NCBI GenBank assembly: GCA_036273855.1
Contig: DASUGU010000004.1
Location: 1-64,000, forward strand
From: DATEPR01 sp036273855
Lineage (GTDB): Bacteria; Actinomycetota; Actinomycetes; Mycobacteriales; Pseudonocardiaceae
Direction of reading: 5' to 3'
Length of the DNA stretch: 64,000 nt
In this document: positions 8,891-17,179 of the stretch, one piece after another
Position numbering within the stretch: position 1 is the stretch's first letter
Layout of the letters: each line of letters opens with the position of its first letter
The notes under the pieces: model-generated
Seen by the model: the letters and a program-made list of their open reading frames with translations, nothing else
Database searches by the model: none
Told to the model about the DNA's origin: nothing
Made by a program: the position numbers and the translations under genes

Positions 8891-11784
8891 GGCGTGCGCG
8901 CGATCAGGTCGGCGGCCAGCGCACGGATGAGCGGCTCGTCTGCGGCCGTGGGTCGGGCACGGTTGGCGTGCATGTGGATCAGGGATGAGGCACAGGTTGT
9001 ACGCAGGTGTGCGGGCAGCGCGTCGCGGTAGGCAGCCAGGCTGTTGTGCAGGGCGGCGAACAGTTCCCCGTCGCCTGGCCCGACCCCGGTGGTGTCGGCC
9101 GCGCGGACACCCGGGCGCAGGCGGTTCATCGTTTGGTGGGCGGTGCGGTCCAGGTGGTGTCCCGCGAGCGCGGCGCGGTCGCCGTCGGCAACGGTGCGGG
9201 CGACCGTGGCCGCAATGTGGGCCGTAGCCGCGATTCGGTGGTCGGCGGTTTCGGGCAGCAGGGCCAGCACAAGTTGGCTGTCCGCGGCGAAGACGTGCTC
9301 GGCGTATTCGATGGCGCCGGGGCCGCCGTAGCGTTCGGTCTCCTGCTCGTAGGACTCGACAATGATTCGGCCGGCGAGCCGCTGGGTGCTCATCGTCTGC
9401 GCCCAGCGGCCGACTGCGGGCAGCAGGCGTCCACCGAGGACGTCGGGGCGGCCGTGGAAGCGCACGCGCAGGTGGTGCCCGAGCGCAGTGGTCTGGTACC
9501 GCAACCAAAACCATAAATCCCAGTGCTCGGCTAGGTCTCCGACGCGCTCGGCCAGGCGAAGGAGGAGTTCGTCTTGGAGGTGCGGCGCGGTGGGGATGGC
9601 CAGCGAGAGCCACGGACCGCCCGGGTAGAACAGTCCATCGCCGCGGGCGCGGGCTGGCAGTGCGGCACGGTGGGGGTGCGTGGGTGGGTCGGCGCGCCGC
9701 ATGACCGGTATCACTAGTTCGGCCAGGTGTTGGCCGTGCAGTCCGGTGACCACTGCGCTGTGGGCGTGTGCTCCGCCGGGCGGTTCGAGGACGGCCTTCA
9801 CACCGCGGCGGACATAGCGACGCAGCAGTTCCCGGTCGGCATCGTGGTCCAGCGTCAGCGGCAGGCACCGGTCGGCATCGTCGGTCAGGACGGCGGCCGG
9901 AGGGGCCGGGATGGTGTGCGTGCGCCATCGGTCGAGTTCGGCCTCCCACCGTTCGGCGTTTCCAGCCGTGTCGATCAGCGCCGACGGGAGGGTCCAGCGC
10001 GCCGAGGACAGGATCGTGCCGCGATACCGGATGCGGGGTTGGAACGGTCCGTCGCTGGCGGCGCCCCAGGACCAGGCATGCCACGGCTGAGAGTCGGCTT
10101 GGCCGAGCAGGTGGAGCAGGTGGGCGAGCGGCGGCAGCAGGTGGGGTGCCAGCCGCGCATAGAGCACCGGGACGACCTGCCGGTCCAGCGCGGCCGACCA
10201 CACCATCACGCGGCCGCCGTCGCACAGCAGCAGCAGATCCTCCAGCGGCAGGTCCTGCTCGCCGCCGCGGGGGACCCCGATGGGGATGCGATACGGGGCG
10301 AAGCCGGCTGGCGGGGCAATGGTCTGGGCTGCGGCGCTGCGCGGCCGCACAGCCAGCCCGGCCGTCAGCGTCTGCCCGTGGTCCGGTTCGCTGTGGTGGT
10401 GGCCCAGCAGCGAGGCGAATCGCGTCAGTGTCGCACCGGCCGTCGACGCGCACCCTGTGACCACCGCCCGAAGGCCGGCCTGCCCGGCCGGATGTGGGTG
10501 GTCTGCGACCACGCGCACGTGGACCTCCGCCGTGCACGGCGGCGTCCCGTCTTGCACGGTCAGGGCGGTGATCGTCGGGTCATCGAGTTCGACTTCGACC
10601 GCGCGGTCCGCCACGGCCGCGGCGATCAGGCTGCTCAGCACCGCCCCGCGTCCTGGAGCATCCTCGGTCCCCGACTGTTGCTGGCCCAGCAGGCCGATTC
10701 CGGTGACCGGATCGGCTGCGTCCAGCAGGGGCACGTACCGGTGATGGCCATATCGCTCGGCGAACCGCAGCCGGAACTCGTCGGTCGGATCATGCCGCGG
10801 GGCGATGCGCCATAAGACTTCGGCGGCCCGGATGGCGTCGGTGACGACAGCGGCGGGCAGGTCGATGCGGGCATCAAGGGCGACGTCGACCGTCAGCGGC
10901 CGGTCGACCCGGTGTATCCGGTCGGCCAGGTCCCGGCCGGCGCGGAGTGCCGCCAAACGCTCCGGTCGGCCGGGAGCATGTGTATCAGCCACGGCGAGTT
11001 CGTCTCGCAGGCCGGCCAGCGGCGGGCGCGTCGGATGCGTCAGTGGCAACACGGTGAGCAGTCGGGCGATCGGGTCAGCGCTCACATCACCCGGTAGCAG
11101 GTCCGCGATCAGAAAGCCGTACCGGATCAGGCTCGTGACCGTGTCCAGCACGACCGACTCTCGGACCTGTGGCCAGCGGGAGCGGACAGCGTCCAGGATG
11201 GCGCCCGTGGTCGCGCCACCCGTACACACCGCCATGATCAGGTCCGTAGCCGCGGTGGCCCGCACCGTGCATCGCTCGACCCCGCGACGGTCGTGGTCGT
11301 CCGCCAGCTCGGACTCCACCTCCCACCGGTCTCCCCGGCGCACCGCGCTGCCCTGGGTGGTTAAGGCCAATCGCACGAGAATCTCCGGCGCATGGGGACC
11401 CTGGAGCAAGTCCGCGCAGACAGCGGCCAGCCATACGGCAGACGGATTGCTCCGCGCCCGGTGCCCAGCGCCCATCTGAAGGCAGGCCGGACCATCGACC
11501 ACTCCGGCCAGGGCCACACCGGCAAACACGCCGTGCGGTGTGGGACGCCATCGGGCCCGCAACTCGTAGGCCCGCACGGTGTGACGTGCTCGGGTGCTGC
11601 GCGCGTGGTCCTCGCCCAGGCTGCGTGAGGCCAGGAACATGCCCTCACGCAGCAGGCCGTTCCCGTGGTCCTCGCCGCCTTCGGCCGGCAGCAGCGGCAG
11701 GCGGGCCAGGATCGGCGCGGTGGGATGAACGCTGAACAGGCCGGCACTGCGGCCGGCCCGCTCCAGCGCCCGGGCGGATGTCAC
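8887..11784 (-). CDS. lanB: Full-length lanthipeptide dehydratase LanB
   Basis: The 965-residue class I dehydratase uses glutamyl-tRNA to glutamylate Ser/Thr of the precursor, then eliminates glutamate. The N-terminal glutamylation part contains the hallmark RPTPHGVFAGVA (about residues 80-90), preceded by REGMFLASRSL. The C-terminal elimination (SpaB_C) domain starts near residue 715 with LFYPGGPWLSLAIP and continues through WFWLRYQTT and HHLRVRFHG. The GTG at 11784 is chosen because it overlaps the lanA stop codon (GTGA) and puts the conserved N-terminus at the expected distance. Frames running far upstream pass through lanA in another frame and are not credible. Both domains are in one chain, unlike the split enzymes of thiopeptide clusters. 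Confidence 0.9.
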   Translation of the reverse strand: MTSARALERAGRSAGLFSVHPTAPILARLPLLPAEGGEDHGNGLLREGMFLASRSLGEDHARSTRARHTVRAYELRARWRPTPHGVFAGVALAGVVDGPACLQMGAGHRARSNPSAVWLAAVCADLLQGPHAPEILVRLALTTQGSAVRRGDRWEVESELADDHDRRGVERCTVRATAATDLIMAVCTGGATTGAILDAVRSRWPQVRESVVLDTVTSLIRYGFLIADLLPGDVSADPIARLLTVLPLTHPTRPPLAGLRDELAVADTHAPGRPERLAALRAGRDLADRIHRVDRPLTVDVALDARIDLPAAVVTDAIRAAEVLWRIAPRHDPTDEFRLRFAERYGHHRYVPLLDAADPVTGIGLLGQQQSGTEDAPGRGAVLSSLIAAAVADRAVEVELDDPTITALTVQDGTPPCTAEVHVRVVADHPHPAGQAGLRAVVTGCASTAGATLTRFASLLGHHHSEPDHGQTLTAGLAVRPRSAAAQTIAPPAGFAPYRIPIGVPRGGEQDLPLEDLLLLCDGGRVMVWSAALDRQVVPVLYARLAPHLLPPLAHLLHLLGQADSQPWHAWSWGAASDGPFQPRIRYRGTILSSARWTLPSALIDTAGNAERWEAELDRWRTHTIPAPPAAVLTDDADRCLPLTLDHDADRELLRRYVRRGVKAVLEPPGGAHAHSAVVTGLHGQHLAELVIPVMRRADPPTHPHRAALPARARGDGLFYPGGPWLSLAIPTAPHLQDELLLRLAERVGDLAEHWDLWFWLRYQTTALGHHLRVRFHGRPDVLGGRLLPAVGRWAQTMSTQRLAGRIIVESYEQETERYGGPGAIEYAEHVFAADSQLVLALLPETADHRIAATAHIAATVARTVADGDRAALAGHHLDRTAHQTMNRLRPGVRAADTTGVGPGDGELFAALHNSLAAYRDALPAHLRTTCASSLIHMHANRARPTAADEPLIRALAADLIARTP

Positions 11785-11963
11785 CGACAGCCGCAGCTCA
11801 CGCAGGATTTGGTGCAGCCGTCGTTGGTGCAGTCGGCCGAGTCGTTGCCGGTCGGCAGTGTCACGATGGGCGCGGTCCGGGGGTCGAGATCGAACAGGTC
11901 GGCCACGTCGGCAGACAGTTCGGCGCTGGCAGACGCCTCGGCGATGGGCGCGGTCGAGTTCAT
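11781..11963 (-). CDS. lanA: FxLD-type class I lanthipeptide precursor (LanA)
   Basis: The 60-residue peptide has an Asp/Ala-rich leader with LFDLDPR at residues 23-29, the FxLD/FNLD-like box that LanB recognises. The C-terminal core is rich in Cys and Ser/Thr, ending CTNDGCTKSCVSCGCR. It has five cysteines (45, 50, 54, 57, 59) and Thr46, Thr51, Ser53 and Ser56 as dehydration candidates. Asp48-Gly49 follows Asn47, the kind of site that a PCMT-type enzyme converts to succinimide/isoaspartate. It lies between the methyltransferase (44 bases upstream) and lanB (4-base overlap). The exact leader/core boundary cannot be read from sequence; Gly39 or Pro37 are possible. Confidence 0.85.
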   Translation of the reverse strand: MNSTAPIAEASASAELSADVADLFDLDPRTAPIVTLPTGNDSADCTNDGCTKSCVSCGCR

Positions 11964-12007
11964 GGTTGTCGTGGTTCCCTTCTACCGGTGGGCGGGCTCC
12001 GGCGACG

Positions 12008-13246
12008 TCAGCGGGCGTGCCCGTCGGCACGCCCGCGGCCGACGATGATCTGGTTGTAGCGGCCCTGTACCCGCAGCATCCCGCCGCCCGACGGGACGGA
12101 CTGGTGGGGTTGGACCTCGATCCACAGCTGATCACCGGTGCCGTTGCTTTCCCGGTCCCAGGCGGTAATGCGCCCGGCCAGGCGGCCGAGCAGGTCGGTG
12201 CTGCCGGGGCCGTAGCCGCACACCCCGATCTCGCGTGCGGTGTTGTCCGCCCCGACGGGGCGGGTGGTCAGGTACGCGAGGGCGTCGCCAGCGACCACGC
12301 CCATGCTGCCCCAGTCGTACTGGGGTGCGACCAGGCCGGCGGCGACACCGCCGCTCATCATGATCACGCGGGCGAAACCCGCTTCCCCGGCCAACCAGAA
12401 GTCCAGGTCGGTGAAGACGCCGTAGTCGGCGCTCACGCCAGTCCAGTGGACGGTGGCCGGTCCGTCCAACACCCCCGCCAGCCGCGCCGCGTCCAGTGGC
12501 TGACCGCCGTCGGTGCGCACCACCACGCCCGTCTCGCCGCGCAGGGACAAGTTGTGCTCGGCGACCTGGCCCTCGCCGCGCATCGGCATGAAGCCGCACT
12601 CGTCCGCGTCCAGGCTGCGCCAGATCCCGTCCGTCCGCTCGAAGGTGACCGTCCGGGTCAGGCCGCTGATCCGCAGCGGCACCACCAGCCGACCACCCCC
12701 GGCAAGCTGGTCGGCCCACGCCATCGGCAGGTCCGTGGCCCCAGCCGTCACGATGATGCGGTCGTACGGTCCGTTCTCGGGGACACCGAGTTCGCCGTCG
12801 CCGTGCACAACTGTCACGTCAGCGAATCCGGCGGCGATCAGGTGCTCCCGGGCCTCGTTGGCGGCCTGCTCCAGAATGTCGATAGTCGTCACCGAACCTT
12901 GCGGCCCGACAAGATGGCGCAGCAGGGCCGCGTTGTAGCCGGTGCCCGCTCCGATCTCCAGCACCCGGTGTCCGGGCCGGACATCCAACTGCTTGAGCAT
13001 CCCCGCCACGGTCGGCAACTCGGACGCCGAGGACAGGGCAACGCCGCGCTCGTCGCGATGCGTCACCACCGATCCCAAGCTGTACGCCCTGGACAGCGGA
13101 ACATCGGGCAGGAACAGGTGCCGTGGCACCGCGCTAACGGCGGCCAGGATCTCGTCGGTGACCAGCGTGGCATATCCGGCCAGCTCGCGGGTCATCCGTG
13201 CACGAAGGTCGTCCACGCTCGCATCTGTACTCAAGTCAACTCCCAT
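12008..13246 (-). CDS. PCMT-like methyltransferase of the FxLD lanthipeptide system
   Basis: The 412-residue protein has an N-terminal protein-L-isoaspartate O-methyltransferase fold: ELPTVAGMLKQL, the SAM motif VLEIGAGTGYNAALL (about residues 95-109), and YDRIIVTAGATDLP. Housekeeping PCMT is only about 200-230 residues. The extra ~190 residues match the extended enzymes of FxLD clusters such as OlvS(A). Those methylate an aspartate in the modified peptide, which collapses to succinimide and gives isoaspartate, a beta-amino acid. The gene is first in the run, just before the precursor, whose core contains Asn-Asp-Gly. Substrate assignment is inference from this linkage. The start at 13246 (MGVDL) is preferred over a longer frame to 13264. 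Confidence 0.85.
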   Translation of the reverse strand: MGVDLSTDASVDDLRARMTRELAGYATLVTDEILAAVSAVPRHLFLPDVPLSRAYSLGSVVTHRDERGVALSSASELPTVAGMLKQLDVRPGHRVLEIGAGTGYNAALLRHLVGPQGSVTTIDILEQAANEAREHLIAAGFADVTVVHGDGELGVPENGPYDRIIVTAGATDLPMAWADQLAGGGRLVVPLRISGLTRTVTFERTDGIWRSLDADECGFMPMRGEGQVAEHNLSLRGETGVVVRTDGGQPLDAARLAGVLDGPATVHWTGVSADYGVFTDLDFWLAGEAGFARVIMMSGGVAAGLVAPQYDWGSMGVVAGDALAYLTTRPVGADNTAREIGVCGYGPGSTDLLGRLAGRITAWDRESNGTGDQLWIEVQPHQSVPSGGGMLRVQGRYNQIIVGRGRADGHAR

Positions 13247-13578
13247 AGCACCAACCCTACACACTGTGAACGACCGACTTCACTTGGTTACCATCCTGCC
13301 CGATAGCGCCGAGATCCTGCTTCTGCGCGATCGCCCTCGCCCTCGGCCTCGGGAGCGCAGTCGCCTTTGTCATACAGGCGAGGAGACGTGCTCTGCCATC
13401 ACCTTCTGTACTTGATCCAATCCATATTGTGAACCAGGAGGTGGAACAGCTGTACCCTCCACCAACCCTCCACCAACCCTCCACCGGCCACCCGATCCTG
13501 ATGTGCCTGACCGACAGTCGGATGACGACGTCAGGCACGATGAGCACCTAGAACGACCGGCAGGAGGGAAACCCCACC
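13247..13578. other. Divergent promoter region of the lanthipeptide operon
   Basis: About 330 bases between the lanthipeptide operon (minus strand) and the HAD gene (plus strand). It should hold the promoters of both. I see no clear consensus promoter, only the short tandem repeat at 13454-13486 and the ribosome site AGGAGGG before 13579. No gene is supported here. Confidence 0.5.
13454..13486. repeat. Three tandem 11-bp repeats
   Basis: ACCCTCCACCA occurs twice in exact tandem (13454-13464, 13465-13475) and a third time with one change at the end (ACCCTCCACCG, 13476-13486). Because 11 bp is close to one DNA turn, the copies face the same side of the helix, as iterons or activator sites (for instance SARP heptamers) do. 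A regulatory role is speculative. Confidence 0.55.
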
Positions 13579-14241
13579 GTGGCGCGAATCGAAGCCGTCT
13601 ACTTCGATGTCGGCGAGACCCTGATCGACGAGAGCCGTGAGTACGGCACCTGGGCTGACTGGCTCGGTATCCCGCGGCACACCTTCTCGGCCGTGTTCGG
13701 CGCGACCATCGCCCTTGGGAGGGACTACCGCGAAGCCTTCCAGGTCTTCAAGCCGGGGTTCGATCTAGCTGCGGAGCGCGAGCGTCGCGCCGCGGCGGGT
13801 CAACCTGAAACGTTCAACGAGACGAACCTCTACCACGATGTTCGTCCGTGTCTGGACCAACTCCATACATCTGGACTTCAGGTCGGACTAGCGGGAAACC
13901 AGACGGCGCGGGCCGAGCAGATCCTAAAATCGCTAGAGTTGCCGGTCGACGTGGTCGGTACGTCGGACAGTTGGGGAGTCGAGAAGCCATCAACCGCTTT
14001 CTTCAAGCGGATCATTGATGAGGCTGGCGTAGCCGCAGAGTCGATCCTGTACGTTGGTGACCGACTCGACAACGATATCCGCCCTGCTCAAGCGTGCGGA
14101 ATTGCGACAGCATTGATCCGCCGTGGCCCTTGGGGTTACATCCTGCACATGGCTGACATCGAAAATCGCTGCCTCTTCCGTCTCGAAGGGCTAGCAGAGC
14201 TACCTTCTCTGATTGCTGACCACAATCTCCAGTACGCCTGA
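13579..14241 (+). CDS. HAD-superfamily hydrolase
   Basis: 220 residues from a GTG with AGGAGGG at good spacing. The motifs of the haloacid dehalogenase fold are present: motif I YFDVGETLID, motif II as AGNQTA (usually S/T), the lysine in VEKPSTAFF, and motif IV LYVGDRLDNDI. In motif I the usual DxD is DVG, so the second catalytic aspartate is replaced by glycine. A C1-type cap is inserted after motif I. Such proteins are usually phosphatases, but the altered motif I and II make activity uncertain. It is divergent from the lanthipeptide operon. Confidence 0.8.
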   Translation: MARIEAVYFDVGETLIDESREYGTWADWLGIPRHTFSAVFGATIALGRDYREAFQVFKPGFDLAAERERRAAAGQPETFNETNLYHDVRPCLDQLHTSGLQVGLAGNQTARAEQILKSLELPVDVVGTSDSWGVEKPSTAFFKRIIDEAGVAAESILYVGDRLDNDIRPAQACGIATALIRRGPWGYILHMADIENRCLFRLEGLAELPSLIADHNLQYA

Positions 14242-14244
14242 TGT

Positions 14245-15651
14245 TCAGCTCTTGTCTGTTGCGCCGGTCAGAGCCCGAACGCGCTCGTCCAGCGCGCTCG
14301 CGTAAGGAGTGATGCCGAGCGCTGCTCGGACGTCCGGTAGCCGCTCCATCGCGGTGGCGTAGTACGCACCGTCGAGCACATCACATGCTCGGCTGGCCGT
14401 ATGCAGGGCGAGCTCGGCGTCGGTAGCTGCCTGTGCCGCTGCCAGGTCGAACAGCACTACCGCTTGCTGCTTGGTCGCTGTGGGATCGAGTTCCTCCAGA
14501 GCTTGTTCAAGCCGCGGCACCGCGGATTTGTGCTGACCCGCCAACAACAGCGCGTTGCCCGCGAAGCCAGCGAGACGGGATGCGTCGAAAAAGTTGAGCC
14601 AATCGGGGTCAGCTCCGTCGAGCACAAGCGCATCTTCAGCCGAGCTGATACGGGCCAAGCTCTCCTTCTGATGGCCAAGGCGGGCCGCTATTTCCGCATC
14701 GACGCAATGGAGCCATGAGCGCAATCGCGGGCTGCCGGCGTAACGCGCATGGGCGCGGGCAGCCGTCAGGTAGCGTCGTGCTGCTTGCTCCTTCCCGGCG
14801 AAACCGGGGGCGAATGCCCGGTGCGCTGCGACAGCGGCGGCCAAGGCGTGGTCTCCCGATGTTTCCACCGCATCGTCAGCCAGTTGGAACAATGGCATCG
14901 CGGTGGCGACATCAGCGAGGTCGAAGAATGAAAGCCGAGAGGCTAGGAGAGCGGATTCCGCTAGCGCTGCTGCGAGCCGCTGTGCAAGCCGCGCGCTGGC
15001 ATTCGGTGCTGACTTGAGTAGGCCGTGGCCCATGCGGACGTGGGCGATCACGGATGGCAGGAGGTCGCTCGCCGAGCTGGTCGAATACAGGTTCCTGTGA
15101 GCGGTGGTGATCTCCGTGTAGGCATCGACCGCACGCGGATCGAGTCGGGTCCGCTGATCGCTGGCCAGGGCCGCGGCGTCAGCCGGGGGCGTCAACCCGC
15201 CGAAGATCAACGGCGCCAAGCTGGCACCGAGAAGACCTTTCAAGAACAGGTCACGGCCGAACTCGGCATCGGCGCCCAGCAGCGCGCTCACCACCTTCCT
15301 CACGATCAGATCGACGAAGCTCCCGTTCGTGCACGAGTTGGCCAGCACCACACCAGATTGGCAGCTCCGCCCCAACGTCAACTCTTCAGCGGACAAGAGC
15401 CCGAGCTGGCTCGCCGGCATGTCGAACACGAGGACGAGATGCTTCTTGTACCGCAACTCGGGCTTGCGATCGCCGGTCTCCCACCGACGAGCCGTCTCGA
15501 CGGTGAGACCGGTGTCCTGCTCGCCTTCAGCAGCGAAGCTCCGTTTGATCTGTTCGACCAGCTCTTCGCGACTCCAGCCGCGCTGGAGTCGCGCCCAGGT
15601 GAGTTGCCGGTTCGGCGGATGCTTCGGCGTCGAGGTGCGACGTGGCGCCAC
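14245..15651 (-). CDS. Helix-turn-helix / TPR-like regulator
   Basis: The 468-residue protein starts with a helix-turn-helix of XRE type (about residues 15-80: LTWARLQRGWSREELVEQI, then VETARRWETGDRKP). The rest is mostly alpha-helical, with repeated Ala/Leu-rich pairs that resemble TPRs (about 190-450). Long regulators of this kind are abundant in Streptomyces and Pseudonocardiales, usually uncharacterised and scattered. It ends three bases from the convergent HAD gene. No effector or target can be deduced. Confidence 0.75.
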   Translation of the reverse strand: MAPRRTSTPKHPPNRQLTWARLQRGWSREELVEQIKRSFAAEGEQDTGLTVETARRWETGDRKPELRYKKHLVLVFDMPASQLGLLSAEELTLGRSCQSGVVLANSCTNGSFVDLIVRKVVSALLGADAEFGRDLFLKGLLGASLAPLIFGGLTPPADAAALASDQRTRLDPRAVDAYTEITTAHRNLYSTSSASDLLPSVIAHVRMGHGLLKSAPNASARLAQRLAAALAESALLASRLSFFDLADVATAMPLFQLADDAVETSGDHALAAAVAAHRAFAPGFAGKEQAARRYLTAARAHARYAGSPRLRSWLHCVDAEIAARLGHQKESLARISSAEDALVLDGADPDWLNFFDASRLAGFAGNALLLAGQHKSAVPRLEQALEELDPTATKQQAVVLFDLAAAQAATDAELALHTASRACDVLDGAYYATAMERLPDVRAALGITPYASALDERVRALTGATDKS

Positions 15652-15873
15652 GCGCGTCCTCCTCCGCAGGCGTTTGTGGTGGGTGGCTCGACCTCGAAGA
15701 GTATGGGCTTGAAGCCCAGGTAGCGAGTGTGGGGGACAGGTGGAGGGCGAATGGCGGGTGCCTGGAGGGTAGTGCAGCGGCCACTGACTGGGGTTTGATC
15801 AACTTGTGAGTGTGGCCAATGCGTCGGCAAGGGGACGCCCGATCCAGTGACCGGACTACTTCTCGTGCGGCGG
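15652..15873. other. Intergenic spacer, no gene seen
   Basis: About 220 bases between the helix-turn-helix/TPR regulator and the hairpin that follows the DUF397 gene. It presumably carries the promoter of the regulator. I see no supported gene or repeat in it. Confidence 0.4.
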
Positions 15874-15905
15874 ATCTGGTGGCGGCCAGCAAGCCGCCAC
15901 CAGAT
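15874..15905 (-). terminator. Strong hairpin after the DUF5753-DUF397 pair
   Basis: ATCTGGTGGCGG (15874-15885) and CCGCCACCAGAT (15894-15905) make a perfect 12-bp stem with an 8-base loop. It starts five bases after the DUF397 stop codon. The stem is GC-rich with no U-run, which is common for actinobacterial terminators. Confidence 0.7.
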
Positions 15906-15909
15906 TGAC

Positions 15910-16158
15910 CTACCGAGGTTGGGGCGGGTCGAATGCCCTGGTTGTACACCTGTCGAGAAGGGCGGGCCATGTCTTCTGATCGAAGACGAGCGCGGCGTGG
16001 TCTGGGTTCTTGCTGTCCCGCACTCCGACCGCATTGGTGCTGAACGCCACCTCGACGCACTGATTGTCCGGCGGGTTACTGAAGGAAGATTTGCGCCACT
16101 CTATGAAGCTGGTGTCCAGTTCGTGCTGACCAGCCTGGTTGTCCATCCGGTACATCAT
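15910..16158 (-). CDS. DUF397 domain protein
   Basis: Small protein of about 82 residues with the DUF397 signature IEWRKSSFSN, CVEVAF, VGVRDSKNP and a final W..LLD. DUF397 proteins nearly always follow an XRE/DUF5753 regulator, as here (28 bases downstream of it), in the manner of the BldB/WhiJ-type pairs of actinomycetes. AAGGGG lies just before the start codons MM; an ATG four codons further (16146) is also possible. The molecular role of the family is not firmly known; members may modulate the partner regulator. Confidence 0.85.
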   Translation of the reverse strand: MMYRMDNQAGQHELDTSFIEWRKSSFSNPPDNQCVEVAFSTNAVGVRDSKNPDHAALVFDQKTWPALLDRCTTRAFDPPQPR

Positions 16159-16186
16159 CCCCTTACGATCCGTGGCAACAGCGCGA

Positions 16187-17059
16187 CTACAGCGAGGCAG
16201 CGATCTCAAGCAGCTTCCGCCGGGTCTGTTCGGGCCCGACGGCCGCCAGTCGCTGGTAGTCCCAGAGCTTCAGGTAGCTGGCCGTCCGCTTGGGGTTGTC
16301 CACGTAGTCGCCGCCTTCGTGCTCCTCCACGTAGATGATGTCAACTGCCGGCCTGGTGTCATAGCCAAAGATCGTGTAGTCGTGCCCTTGGCCCACGTAG
16401 TAGCCGACGTTGAACGGGATGACCTGGAGTTCCACGTTCGGCCGGTCGATCGCCTCGACCAGCTTCATGAGCTGGGAGTGCATGACTGGACCGCCCTCAC
16501 TCCGGCGAACTGCCGCCTCGTCGATAAGGAACCAGAACTGCTGGTCCGGGTTGTCCAGCACATGCTGCCGACCCAACCGGTCGGCCGTGTACTTGTCGAT
16601 GTCGGCCGGCGCCAGTGACGGTCGCCACGCTCGCGCGTTACGGCGCATGTAGTCCTCGGTCTGGAGCAGGCCCGGAACGACCAGGGCTTGGTACGAGAAG
16701 TACCGGTTGCAACTGGGCTCCATGTCGACCAGGAGGCGGAGGTACTGGCGGAACCTGGTGCTGAACGCGCTGCGTTTCGTTCGGTGATCGCTCTCGGCCT
16801 GCAGGTCGCGCGCATAGGCGCGGTCCGCGTCGTTGGCTCTGTAGAGGTCAAGCAGGGTGTTCAGTTCGGCCAGCCTCTTGATGCCGGCGCCGTCCTCGAT
16901 GTGCGCGATCTTCTGTTGCGAGCAGTTCAGGGCGTTGGCCGCGTCGTCCTGGGTTCGACCAGCGAGTCCGCGCAGGCGGGCCAACTCGTTGCCGAGGACG
17001 ACCTTCATCACCGCTGGCGGCAACTGCAGGTGCTGAGTCACACGATTCTCCACGTACAC
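16187..17059 (-). CDS. XRE regulator with DUF5753
   Basis: The 290-residue protein has an N-terminal helix-turn-helix (LARLRGLAGRTQDDAANALNCSQQKIAHIEDG) at about residues 25-60. A C-terminal DUF5753 ligand-binding region follows: VPGLLQTEDYMRR, then RQHVL, then FLIDEAAVRR. This is the WhiJ-like class. It forms a two-gene unit with the DUF397 gene and is divergent from the small-gene operon starting at 17180. The shared 120-base spacer is AT-richer than the rest and likely holds both promoters. Confidence 0.9.
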   Translation of the reverse strand: MYVENRVTQHLQLPPAVMKVVLGNELARLRGLAGRTQDDAANALNCSQQKIAHIEDGAGIKRLAELNTLLDLYRANDADRAYARDLQAESDHRTKRSAFSTRFRQYLRLLVDMEPSCNRYFSYQALVVPGLLQTEDYMRRNARAWRPSLAPADIDKYTADRLGRQHVLDNPDQQFWFLIDEAAVRRSEGGPVMHSQLMKLVEAIDRPNVELQVIPFNVGYYVGQGHDYTIFGYDTRPAVDIIYVEEHEGGDYVDNPKRTASYLKLWDYQRLAAVGPEQTRRKLLEIAASL

Positions 17060-17179
17060 AGGGTGACCAGTTACTGAACGTGTCTTTGATCCACCTATTT
17101 GGGCGACTAGTTAAGTAGGGTACTCCAGTTAATAATCATCTCAGACACAGAGTACCTGCGCATGGAGGATCGTGGAGCG

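Noticed and set aside
7637..10537. A 966-residue frame ending as LanC
   Set aside because: Only the part from 8890 is LanC. The upstream part runs through the dehydratase gene in the wrong frame and is Pro/Arg-rich.
9727..10815. Plus-strand 362-residue frame inside the dehydratase gene
   Set aside because: No domain, Arg/Gly/Gln-rich, opposite a well-supported gene.
8887..12135. Reading the dehydratase as a 1,082-residue protein starting at 12135
   Set aside because: The first ~117 residues cover the precursor gene and the spacer in another frame and are Arg-rich without LanB-like features. The GTG at 11784 fits both the conserved N-terminus and the stop/start overlap.
12539..13306. Plus-strand frames opposite the PCMT-like gene
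   Set aside because: The minus-strand protein has complete methyltransferase motifs; the plus-strand products have none.
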